Part shown: positions 1 to 5,514 of the stretch, piece by piece
Layout: each line of letters begins with the position of its first letter
How positions within the stretch are numbered: the first letter of the stretch is position 1
DNA from: an uncultured Flavobacteriales bacterium
GTDB taxonomy: Bacteria; Bacteroidota; Bacteroidia; Flavobacteriales_D; Crocinitomicaceae
DNA: 5,514 nt
Direction: 5' to 3'
NCBI GenBank assembly: GCA_905479845.1
Contig: CAJQOB010000219.1
Coordinates: 1 to 5,514, forward strand
Translations under genes and position numbers: made by a program
Notes under the pieces: model-generated
The model's input: the letters and a program-made list of their open reading frames with translations, nothing else
Databases searched by the model: none
Told to the model about the DNA's origin: nothing

Positions 1-80
1 GGCAAATAACACGCGCTAATCTTTACGCCGAAAGTGTTATATTCGAGAGGCGGCGAAAAGTTTAGCGCGTGTTATTTGCC
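1..80. repeat. Long imperfect palindrome (30-bp arms, 20-nt loop)
   Basis: Bases 1-19 (GGCAAATAACACGCGCTAA) are an exact reverse complement of bases 62-80. Inside this, bases 21-30 pair with 51-60 except for one A/A mismatch (25/56), and 20/61 is a T/T mismatch. The whole is a hairpin with 30-bp arms, two mismatches and a loop at 31-50. It is too long, and lacks a following T-tract, to be an ordinary terminator. Such palindromes are typical of dispersed repeats, ends of small non-autonomous elements, or recombination sites; which one applies cannot be decided here. The first base of the window is the first base of the arm, so the pairing could extend further left. A window or contig edge falling at such a structure would fit a multicopy repeat, but that is inference. 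Confidence 0.85.
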
Positions 81-251
81 ATACCCCGACGTACACATCC
101 GAAAAAAAAGTTTGCTTATCTGAACGCTCTTCGTGTCGTAATTTTTGACTCAAAAAATCAGTTTTTGTGTGGGGTCGGTGGTTTACACAAATCGTTTGAC
201 CCAAACTCGGTTTTGACCAGAGTGGACAGATCTGAATTAAGGGAAGATTAA
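69..251 (+). CDS. Doubtful 60-codon ORF starting inside the hairpin
   Basis: This is an open frame from a GTG codon inside the right arm of the hairpin to a TAA at 249-251. The frame is closed by TAG at 63-65, so no longer version exists. The predicted product is basic at its N-terminus (RRTHPKKKFAYLNALRVV) and charged at its C-terminus (RVDRSELRED). It has no signal peptide, membrane segment or motif that I recognise. Nothing resembling a ribosome binding site or promoter precedes it, and a GTG start buried in a stable stem would translate poorly. It could be a real small gene, a remnant of a larger one, or a chance open frame within a repeated element. I do not recognise the family and assign no function. 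Confidence 0.18.
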   Translation: MLFAIPRRTHPKKKFAYLNALRVVIFDSKNQFLCGVGGLHKSFDPNSVLTRVDRSELRED

Positions 252-366
252 ACGATTAAATCTACGGTTACTCTTGACCAGAATAGAAAAATTAATTGAT
301 TGAAAAATCTCCCAACTCTCACCCATCGTTTGACGTTTACTCACCTGGTTGACTGGAACACAAGAT
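81..366. other. Segment of unknown nature between hairpin and comM fragment
   Basis: About 285 bases lie between the palindrome and the point where ComM homology begins. A translation in the comM frame meets TGA at 331-333, and I could not align any + strand frame here convincingly with the missing middle of ComM. Besides the doubtful ORF (69-251), it contains a possible weak hairpin (164-170 with 185-191), six same-strand TTGAC motifs between 145 and 353, and two short direct repeats: ATCGTTTGAC at 191 and 325, TTGACCAGA at 213 and 274. Together with the palindrome it may be foreign or repeated DNA joined to comM. A decayed comM 5' part or an assembly chimera are alternatives. Confidence 0.45.
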
Positions 367-870
367 TGTCCTTGCGGCTACTACAACCATCCTGATCGTG
401 AATGTTCCTGTGGCTCTAATGTAGTCCAACGTTACCTCAACAAAGTATCAGGACCTCTTTTGGATCGCATTGATTTACACGTTGAAGTAACACCAGTCAA
501 CTATGACTATCTTTCCTGTGAAATGCCAACGGAGGGAAGTTCTGAAATTCGAGAGCGAGTAGTAGAGGCAAGATTATTTCGACAGGAACGCCTCGAACAG
601 TCGAATGATCGGAAAGTCGAACAATCGAGCAACAGTAATTCAGAAATGTCATCACGCGATATTAGAAAGTATTGTAAACTCGATACGAAAAGTGCAAACA
701 TCTTAAAGAAAGCGATGAATACACTTGGGTTTTCAGCAAGAGCTTATGTTCGAATATTGAAGGTAGCGAGAACTATTGCAGATTTGGATACTTCGGTTGA
801 TATTCAATCGCAGCATATTGCAGAAGCAATTCAATATCGAAGTTTGGATAAGGAGAATTGGGCGGGATAG
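349..870 (+). pseudogene. comM: comM/yifB C-terminal fragment (Mg-chelatase-like AAA+ ATPase), 5'-truncated
   Basis: This is the C-terminal third of the ComM/YifB family (about 510 residues when complete). ComM is a cytosolic hexameric AAA+ helicase that promotes branch migration when incoming DNA is integrated during natural transformation. Counting from the TTG at 349, family homology begins abruptly at residue 7 (base 367) with CPCGYYNHP. The four cysteines of the CxC...CxC motif (7, 9, 19, 21) are present. They are followed by SGPLLDRIDL (34-43), the Mg-chelatase C-terminal domain with SARAYVRILKVARTIADLD (129-147), and the conserved end YRSLDKENWAG. The N-terminal S5-like domain and the Walker A and B motifs, roughly 340 residues, are absent. 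The residues before C7 (MTGTQD) do not fit the usual LVASMNP, and TTG is only the first nominal start after TGA at 331-333. The retained part is free of frameshifts, so the break looks recent. Without the ATP-binding core it cannot act as a helicase. The family call is firm; pseudogene status assumes the junction is real. Confidence 0.88.
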
Positions 871-875
871 TAAAA

Positions 876-904
876 AAAGCCCACCCAGATTGCGGGTAGG
901 CTTT
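876..904 (-). terminator. Rho-independent terminator for the minus-strand operon, convergent with comM
   Basis: Bases 876-886 (AAAGCCCACCC) pair with 894-904 (GGGTAGGCTTT) around a 7-nt loop. The single imperfect position (882/898) is a G·U wobble in the minus-strand transcript but a C·A mismatch in the plus-strand one. Read on the minus strand the stem runs into a T-tract of seven (complement of 872-878). On the plus strand only TTTAAATTTTT follows. It therefore serves best as the terminator of the minus-strand gene whose stop lies 12 bases before it, and may weakly stop comM transcription from the other side. Confidence 0.85.
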
Positions 905-916
905 AAATTTTTGGAA

Positions 917-2731
917 TTAATTAAAAATAATTCTCTTGACTTTTTTATTCGTTCCATCGTTGATTTCAACGAAGTAAGTACCTCTTTGCAAATCACGAAT
1001 ATCAAGTGTGATAAAATCGTCTGTTGAAAATTGAGAAACAACTATTTGTCCTGAAATGGAGTAGACTGTGATCTTCTTGTTTTCGCTAAACCCCATTGTT
1101 TTTACATTGAATTGACCTATAGATGAAGGGTTTGGAAATATTGAGATATCCGACAAATCCTTCGCAGAAACTTCATCAATAACCGTCGTCTCATCCTTTA
1201 AAACTTCCTCAAAGAATGAGACTTTCTGTTCTCCAATTGAAGGACACCATTCCTCCATAACAACATGAAAATCCTGCTCCTCTGGTTTGAAATTATTAAG
1301 GTTCACATCAATACTTGAAAATACTAAATTTTTATGTCTTCGCGGAAGTGACGGTGATGCAGGCTGTGGGCTAAGCTCGAAAGCACAGGCATTACCAGCT
1401 GTTAGAGTGATATTCGTTGAAATAACCTCAGTGCTATACATTCCTTGCGGATGTAGTCGATGCCCTAAAATCGTGTAAGCACCCAATTGATTTAAAACCA
1501 AACTAGACGGAGTATACATTCTTTTGTTCTGAGAGTTAAATGGACTCAACATTGCTTCTCCGAAAAGCGCATAATTTTGACTTGCGATCGAAATTTCTTT
1601 TGCATCTTGAACCATTCCCGAGTTTTTATTAAATCGCGTTAAAAACAGTGGAGAATGCCCTGAAGTTACTGGATAGTAGCCATGTTGATACATTCCCAAA
1701 ACAATCAGTTCGTTTGTGTTGTTTGGATTAAATTGAATCCCTAATCCAACGGGGTCGCTACTTCCGAATAATATTTGATTTGCGTTCATTAAATATTCGT
1801 TGGCAACAAATGCCGTTGGAATGTTCGCTTTTCTAATTTCGGTGATTTGGTAGTTGTGATCGTGTGAGTTGTTACTCAGTAAGAAAAGAGTTCCTTTATT
1901 GGCACTTTCGTATACAGCTTGAACTCCAACATGACTTAATTTAGAAGAACTATGCGAGAGATCCCACTTTACACTTCCATTGCCACGTCTTAACATAACA
2001 GCAGTCACACCTTGAATAGTATCGAACGGATAAATTGGTGAAATTGAGTCCAAATAAGTTCCTGTCACAAAGATTCCTCTCTGTGTAACTAGAAGGTCAT
2101 TCACACTCGTCAAACCACCTTTGGCAATTCCAATATATTCTTTGGACCATTTTAAGTCAAAATCAGAATCTAATTTGATTATTATTCCAGTAGAATTAGA
2201 AGATTCATCCGTATAATCGTTTATTGACATTCCACCAATGAAGTACTTTTCTTTATATGCATCGTAGGCAATCGTTGTTCCAAGTGATGAATAACCGTTG
2301 TCCATGTCAATTTCTTTAGACGAGATCTGATTTCCAGTATTTAATTCCAATTCTGAAATTCTCATGATCCGTTTTCCATCCCTTTCGATGTATCCAGTAT
2401 ATACAACTCGGCTATCGAATCCCATGACGACATCTAGACATGCTTCATTTTCAGCACCATTGAGAAGTTTCTCCCAAAGAACCGCTCCGTTCAAGTCTAA
2501 ATGAACAATAACACAGCTGCTTCTTTCATTATTGGGATGCTCTTCAAATCGCGTTCCTGCAACGATGTAACCTGTTAGCGTCCCATTGGTTTCAACCTCA
2601 ACGATTGAAGAATAATTATAATCCTGTTTAAAGTGATCGACGATTGTTTTCTGAAACGTCTGGGAATATGTACTAAAGTGGAAACCAATTGCGAGTCCTA
2701 CAGTTAGGAGTATATGGTTTATTGTTTTCAT
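917..2731 (-). CDS. Secreted T9SS-sorted protein, probable beta-propeller
   Basis: This 604-residue protein is probably exported by Sec and then by the type IX secretion system to the cell surface or medium. Residues 1-23 form a signal peptide: MKTIN, a hydrophobic stretch ILLTVGLAIGF, then cleavage near STYS|Q. Residues about 40-440 contain recurring short strand units ending in GT/GY/GM turns: GYIVAGT (54), VVYTGYI (109), YFIGGMS (163), IFVTGTY (220), LIVLGMY (342), YTILGHR (419). Some are preceded by LWEK or KWSKE-type segments (85, 194, 255). This is the pattern of propeller-like repeat proteins; the fold is inferred and the ligand unknown. A variable linker (455-530) leads to a type A sorting domain at 531-604, with IFPNP, GQIV, GTYFVEI and a lysine-rich end. 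The ATG start gives a complete signal peptide. No Shine-Dalgarno is seen, as usual in Bacteroidota. The gene starts 20 bp after the upstream gene's stop, so the two are likely cotranscribed. No catalytic motif was recognised. Confidence 0.93.
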   Translation of the reverse strand: MKTINHILLTVGLAIGFHFSTYSQTFQKTIVDHFKQDYNYSSIVEVETNGTLTGYIVAGTRFEEHPNNERSSCVIVHLDLNGAVLWEKLLNGAENEACLDVVMGFDSRVVYTGYIERDGKRIMRISELELNTGNQISSKEIDMDNGYSSLGTTIAYDAYKEKYFIGGMSINDYTDESSNSTGIIIKLDSDFDLKWSKEYIGIAKGGLTSVNDLLVTQRGIFVTGTYLDSISPIYPFDTIQGVTAVMLRRGNGSVKWDLSHSSSKLSHVGVQAVYESANKGTLFLLSNNSHDHNYQITEIRKANIPTAFVANEYLMNANQILFGSSDPVGLGIQFNPNNTNELIVLGMYQHGYYPVTSGHSPLFLTRFNKNSGMVQDAKEISIASQNYALFGEAMLSPFNSQNKRMYTPSSLVLNQLGAYTILGHRLHPQGMYSTEVISTNITLTAGNACAFELSPQPASPSLPRRHKNLVFSSIDVNLNNFKPEEQDFHVVMEEWCPSIGEQKVSFFEEVLKDETTVIDEVSAKDLSDISIFPNPSSIGQFNVKTMGFSENKKITVYSISGQIVVSQFSTDDFITLDIRDLQRGTYFVEINDGTNKKVKRIIFN

Positions 2732-2751
2732 ACTATTTGATTTAAACTCGA

Positions 2752-4992
2752 TTACTCGAATATTATTTTTTCTATTTTTTGATGGGCTCCATCAGTAACC
2801 TGCACGAAGTAGATTCCATTGCTAAGCGCAGATAGGTCTATTGTTGATCGATCTGATGTCATAGACGATTGGTAAACAATAGCACCATATATGTTGACAA
2901 CTGTAATTGTTTTGATTTCATCGAATCCTGTAATGTTTAGATTGAAGAAGCCTGAGGATGACGGGTTTGGATGGATACTGATAAATGCAGATTTAGTAGT
3001 CTTCTCTTTATTTTCAGAAGAAGCAAGTTTGCCACTTGAACCATTACAATTGTATTGAACATTTAATTCTTGCTCAATTATAGAAGGATTTGATCCACTG
3101 CAATCTTTTGCCTTTACTTCAATATCATAACTTAGAATTTCACCTGGGGGAGGAAATACCCCATCTACTTCTCCAAAATCAGGTGAATATGTAAATTTAT
3201 TTAAGCCGCATTCCCATTGGTACGTTGTAGGCAAACTATTTGCGATACTGACAACATTTATTAATCTCCAACAATATTCGACTCCAGGAATCCCGTTTGT
3301 AAGAGAAAAGTTGTTTTCATTGCCTCCACAGTAGTTCGTAGGTAAATTATCAATATCAGGAATGTGTCCTCCTGGAATAGAGATTATATTAAATGTTTCG
3401 GTGTAGGTATTTCCTGTACTGGCATTACTGAACTGTCCACAAACATTTTCAACTTGGACAGATACGTCAATTGTTGTTAGGTTATTGGGAATTGTGAGTT
3501 GACAATCTGATCCATTAGGAATAACTGATACACCAACAACATTCGTACTCCAATGGTAAGTATCGTGTGTGATTGAATGATAGGTATGTAAGTCTACAAC
3601 ATCGCCGCTGCAAAAACTACCCGACAATAAATCTAAAAAAGTAATGTCTACAGGGAGCTTTTCGACATCAATTATGGTTGAAACGGGGGTGCTTGACCCG
3701 CAATAATTTCCACTAGAGTTGGGGTATCGTGCTCTGACTTTTAATTCAATATGCTGATTGGTACTTCCATTGAGGTTTACATAAATCTGCGAATTACTGC
3801 CTCCTAAAACTAGTTTTGAAGTTACCTGAGGACCATTTCCATCATGAATTCTTGCTAATCCGGAAGGATCAATAATTTCCCAATTGTAGCCACTTGCTGT
3901 TCCAATTGGATTCACCTCAAACATAATATTGTTGTCTGAACTACAGATTGGAGAATGAACAGTATGTAAATTAGTAGGTACGTTTGGTCTAACAAAGTCA
4001 ACTTGCATACCAAAACTATAAGTTGAACTATCGGATCGCATAATAACTACACTTAACCATCCTCCATAGACGGTAGATAATTTCGGGTAAATTGTAAAGT
4101 AATTTCCTTGGTTCGGATATATATAAGAGTTCCAATTTGAATTTGAGAATGACCATGTGGCACCTATAACATCCATGCCAGAATGAGATTTTCCAGGAGG
4201 AAGTTCCAAATCATATCGATTACTAGGTAAATCATCTACCCAACAAATTGTTTGAGGACCGACAATACCAAGGTAATCTGTTCCTTGTGGTGAGTTCAAC
4301 GGTCCATTACCCTGTCCATTCGAATATGTTATCTCCAACTTCGGATGTAAGGTAACATCTGCATTATCACTACTTGCAAAAGCCGCAGCACGATAATGTT
4401 GCTCTGTCACTAACTGAATCATCATTCCAAAATTTTGGGTTGGATTGTTCTTGCGATCATTAATTAATGCAGTCACATCAATAAATTCATAATTGTTTGC
4501 ATTATTTGAGGATGGTAAATTCACTTGAAATGAATTATCCGTAGTAGGCTGCGTATCCCAAGTAACAGACTGTTCATCCCAAGTTTGAGTCACCCTACTG
4601 ATGGTAATAGCATTTTCACCAGTCATTGGATTTGTTGCTCCATTGATGTAAGGAACGAGCGTCAATTTAGCATCCGTAATCGTGACATTATTTGGTAAAG
4701 AGGAAAGATCAAAATCGATTAAACCTCTTGCTTGATTTGGTGCTCCTGAATACGTCCAGGCTCTTGCCCCCATGTAGGGTAGAGTTGCATAGTTCGTGGT
4801 GTGATTTCTTGATGAGAGATGCGCATCCTTTCCATTGGCTGCATCTGGTTGTAATGTAACAGTGGTGCTGTTACCGTTTCCATTTCCATTATTGTTCGCA
4901 ATCCCAAAGGCATTGCCATTTCCTTGCGCATTAGCAAATTGGGTGAAGCCAATACTTGCTGTAATTAAAGGAATGATTAAGAGTTTTTTCAT
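2752..4992 (-). CDS. DNRLRE domain-containing secreted protein with PKD/Ig-like domains and T9SS sorting domain
   Basis: This is a 746-residue surface or secreted protein. The ATG at 4992 is chosen over an in-frame GTG at 5016 because it gives a classical signal peptide, MKKLLIIPLITASIGFTQFA, with cleavage after ANA (residue 22). A Gly/Asn-rich linker follows (23-42). Residues about 44-223 form a DNRLRE-type domain: TVTLQPDAANGKDAHLSS, then ARGLIDFDLSSLP, DAKLTLVPY, the hallmark TWDEQSVTWDTQP, FIDVTALIND and a closing HPKLEITY. Such domains occur in cell-wall and adhesin proteins, and some bind polysaccharide (CBM96 relatives). After a second GN-rich linker come about four Ig/PKD-like segments (roughly 240-335, 337-442, 447-540, 544-648), several with paired cysteines. 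A type A T9SS sorting domain occupies 673-746 (IHPNPSSSG...GIYFVQV...KIIFE). No catalytic residues are apparent, so an adhesive or carbohydrate-binding role is inferred. It is the first gene of a likely two-gene operon, downstream of a LytTR regulator on the same strand. Individual PKD boundaries are approximate. Confidence 0.94.
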   Translation of the reverse strand: MKKLLIIPLITASIGFTQFANAQGNGNAFGIANNNGNGNGNSTTVTLQPDAANGKDAHLSSRNHTTNYATLPYMGARAWTYSGAPNQARGLIDFDLSSLPNNVTITDAKLTLVPYINGATNPMTGENAITISRVTQTWDEQSVTWDTQPTTDNSFQVNLPSSNNANNYEFIDVTALINDRKNNPTQNFGMMIQLVTEQHYRAAAFASSDNADVTLHPKLEITYSNGQGNGPLNSPQGTDYLGIVGPQTICWVDDLPSNRYDLELPPGKSHSGMDVIGATWSFSNSNWNSYIYPNQGNYFTIYPKLSTVYGGWLSVVIMRSDSSTYSFGMQVDFVRPNVPTNLHTVHSPICSSDNNIMFEVNPIGTASGYNWEIIDPSGLARIHDGNGPQVTSKLVLGGSNSQIYVNLNGSTNQHIELKVRARYPNSSGNYCGSSTPVSTIIDVEKLPVDITFLDLLSGSFCSGDVVDLHTYHSITHDTYHWSTNVVGVSVIPNGSDCQLTIPNNLTTIDVSVQVENVCGQFSNASTGNTYTETFNIISIPGGHIPDIDNLPTNYCGGNENNFSLTNGIPGVEYCWRLINVVSIANSLPTTYQWECGLNKFTYSPDFGEVDGVFPPPGEILSYDIEVKAKDCSGSNPSIIEQELNVQYNCNGSSGKLASSENKEKTTKSAFISIHPNPSSSGFFNLNITGFDEIKTITVVNIYGAIVYQSSMTSDRSTIDLSALSNGIYFVQVTDGAHQKIEKIIFE

Positions 4993-5074
4993 TTCAGTGA
5001 ATTTAAATTTACCCACTAAAACTATAGGGATGTACCTATTTATTTATGTCGCTTTTTTTCATTAGCCTAATTTA

Positions 5075-5105
5075 TTTTGTGAAACCTATATTTTGTTTTG
5101 TGAAA
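5075..5105. promoter_or_regulatory. Candidate LytTR operator: two 10-bp direct repeats, 21-bp period
   Basis: TTTTGTGAAA occurs at 5075-5084 and again, identically, at 5096-5105 (TTTCACAAAA on the coding strand of the flanking genes). The period is exactly 21 bp, two helical turns. LytTR domains are known to bind pairs of about 9-bp direct repeats separated by about 12 bp, so the spacing fits, although the bases do not match the published general consensus well. The site lies just downstream of the LytTR gene's stop and upstream of the secreted-protein operon. Autoregulation from the regulator's own promoter is not expected from this position; control of the downstream operon is the natural inference. 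Confidence 0.45.
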
Positions 5106-5109
5106 GCAA
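5081..5109 (-). promoter_or_regulatory. Possible Bacteroidota-type promoter for the secreted-protein operon
   Basis: On the minus strand, TTG (5109-5107) is followed after 18 bases by TAGGTTTC (5088-5081). This matches the Bacteroidota -33 TTG and seven of eight allowed positions of the -7 TANNTTTG. It would give a leader of about 80 bases before the ATG at 4992 and would overlap the direct repeats, which would favour repression or competition. An alternative -7 box, TAGTTTTA at 5024-5017, lies nearer the start without a clear -33 partner; the repeats would then sit upstream in an activator-like position. The sequence does not decide between them. No terminator is seen after the regulator gene, so read-through is also possible. 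Confidence 0.28.
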
Positions 5110-5110
5110 T

Positions 5111-5514
5111 TTAAATTCCAATCAAAGCCTTCAATTCTTGCCTTCTATTCTTGGATACAGCAATCTTTACTTTATTCCTTAGCTCAACCATTCCGCCGTC
5201 CTCACGGAGGTATTTTACTACTTTTTCTACATTGATTACGTGTGAATTACTGATTCGTAAAAAACCACTTTGAGATAATAGTCCTTCATAATATTTAAGG
5301 TTTTTAGCGGTTGTGTAATTTTGATCAAAGGTATAAATGACAGAGTAGGAACCATCGCTTTTAATGAACTGTATGTCCTCAAGATCTAAAAGCAAATATT
5401 CATTCTTCATTGAAATTGGAATCTTGGTCAATTTCTCACTTTTCACAGTCGCAAGTAGATTTTTATTTTTTAAGGATTGATTAAAATTCAATTGAGATTT
5501 TGCGTTTTCAATAG
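5111..5514 (-). CDS. LytTR-family response regulator, C-terminal part (5' end outside window)
   Basis: The visible 133 residues contain a nearly complete LytTR DNA-binding domain (about residues 30-130). It carries DIQFIKSDGSYSVIY, then FLRISNSHVINVEKVVKYL and a basic end IAVSKNRRQELKAL, all typical of the family. The TTG at 5491 is an unlikely start because the frame stays open to the window edge and encodes IENAKSQ before it. A helix of this kind is what usually links the receiver domain to LytTR in Bacteroidota regulators, ahead of a segment such as LLATVKSEKLTKIPIS. An N-terminal phosphoacceptor receiver domain is therefore expected off the right edge, paired with a histidine kinase, but neither is visible. 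The protein would be a cytoplasmic transcription factor. Its stop is 118 bp before the start of the secreted-protein operon on the same strand, with direct repeats in between. A stand-alone LytTR protein is the less likely alternative. Confidence 0.9.
   Translation of the reverse strand, partial: IENAKSQLNFNQSLKNKNLLATVKSEKLTKIPISMKNEYLLLDLEDIQFIKSDGSYSVIYTFDQNYTTAKNLKYYEGLLSQSGFLRISNSHVINVEKVVKYLREDGGMVELRNKVKIAVSKNRRQELKALIGI

Noticed and set aside
1..80. Palindrome as an integron attC site (contains TAAC...GTTA)
   Set aside because: GTTATTT does not match the GTTRRRY core, the arms lack the usual unpaired spacer between two box pairs, and no integrase or cassette array is in the window.
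237..326. 29-codon minus-strand ORF
   Set aside because: It is very short, with no start context, motif or conserved feature.
260..366. Decayed comM upstream of 367 (a few residues such as KIS...V and CTGGTTG resemble the family)
   Set aside because: The matches are too few, the spacing is wrong by about two codons and a stop intervenes; this cannot be separated from chance by eye.
4865..4925. Possible short tandem repeat in the GN-rich linker codons
   Set aside because: It is in-frame low-complexity coding sequence for Gly/Asn with irregular units, not a genuine DNA repeat array.
4993..5016. GTG start at 5016 giving an 8-residue longer DNRLRE protein
   Set aside because: The ATG at 4992 begins a textbook signal peptide; the extra MGKFKFTE would displace it from the N-terminus.
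5030..5074. Terminator after the LytTR gene (TTAGGCTAA and an A-rich run)
   Set aside because: The palindrome TTAG-G-CTAA has no room for a loop, and the run is A, not T, on the transcribed strand.
5111..5491. TTG at 5491 as the start of a stand-alone LytTR protein
   Set aside because: The frame stays open upstream to the window edge and encodes a typical linker helix, so the true start is outside.

Overview
The window looks like chromosomal DNA from a member of the phylum Bacteroidota, most likely order Flavobacteriales. Four things point there: an AT-rich composition, two large secreted proteins that each end in a type A sorting domain of the type IX secretion system (T9SS, found essentially only in this phylum), a LytTR-type response regulator, and no Shine-Dalgarno-like sequence before the starts that can be examined. 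Genus-level placement is not possible from the sequence alone.

Layout, left to right. Bases 1-80 form a long near-perfect hairpin at the very edge of the window. Bases 81-366 are an apparently non-ComM stretch with only a doubtful 60-codon ORF and a cluster of TTGAC motifs. It abuts, in the middle of a conserved block, the C-terminal third of a ComM/YifB-type AAA+ ATPase gene on the + strand (349-870). That gene lacks its Walker A/B half, so it reads as a 5'-truncated remnant. A convergent hairpin terminator (876-904) separates it from a minus-strand block.

The minus-strand block, in transcription order, has three genes: the C-terminal part of a LytTR response regulator running off the right edge (5514-5111); a 746-residue secreted protein with a DNRLRE domain, PKD/Ig-like domains and a T9SS sorting domain (4992-2752); and, 20 bp further on, a 604-residue secreted protein predicted to be a beta-propeller with a T9SS sorting domain (2731-917). 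The last two are almost certainly one operon ending at the 876-904 terminator. The 117-118 bp between the regulator and the operon contain two identical 10-bp direct repeats with a 21-bp period. That is the geometry expected of a LytTR binding site, which suggests that the regulator may control the operon.

No RNA genes, CRISPR array, transposase or integrase were found. I see no clear new defence or mobile system. The most testable novelties are the candidate LytTR operator and the interruption of comM by a hairpin-bearing segment.
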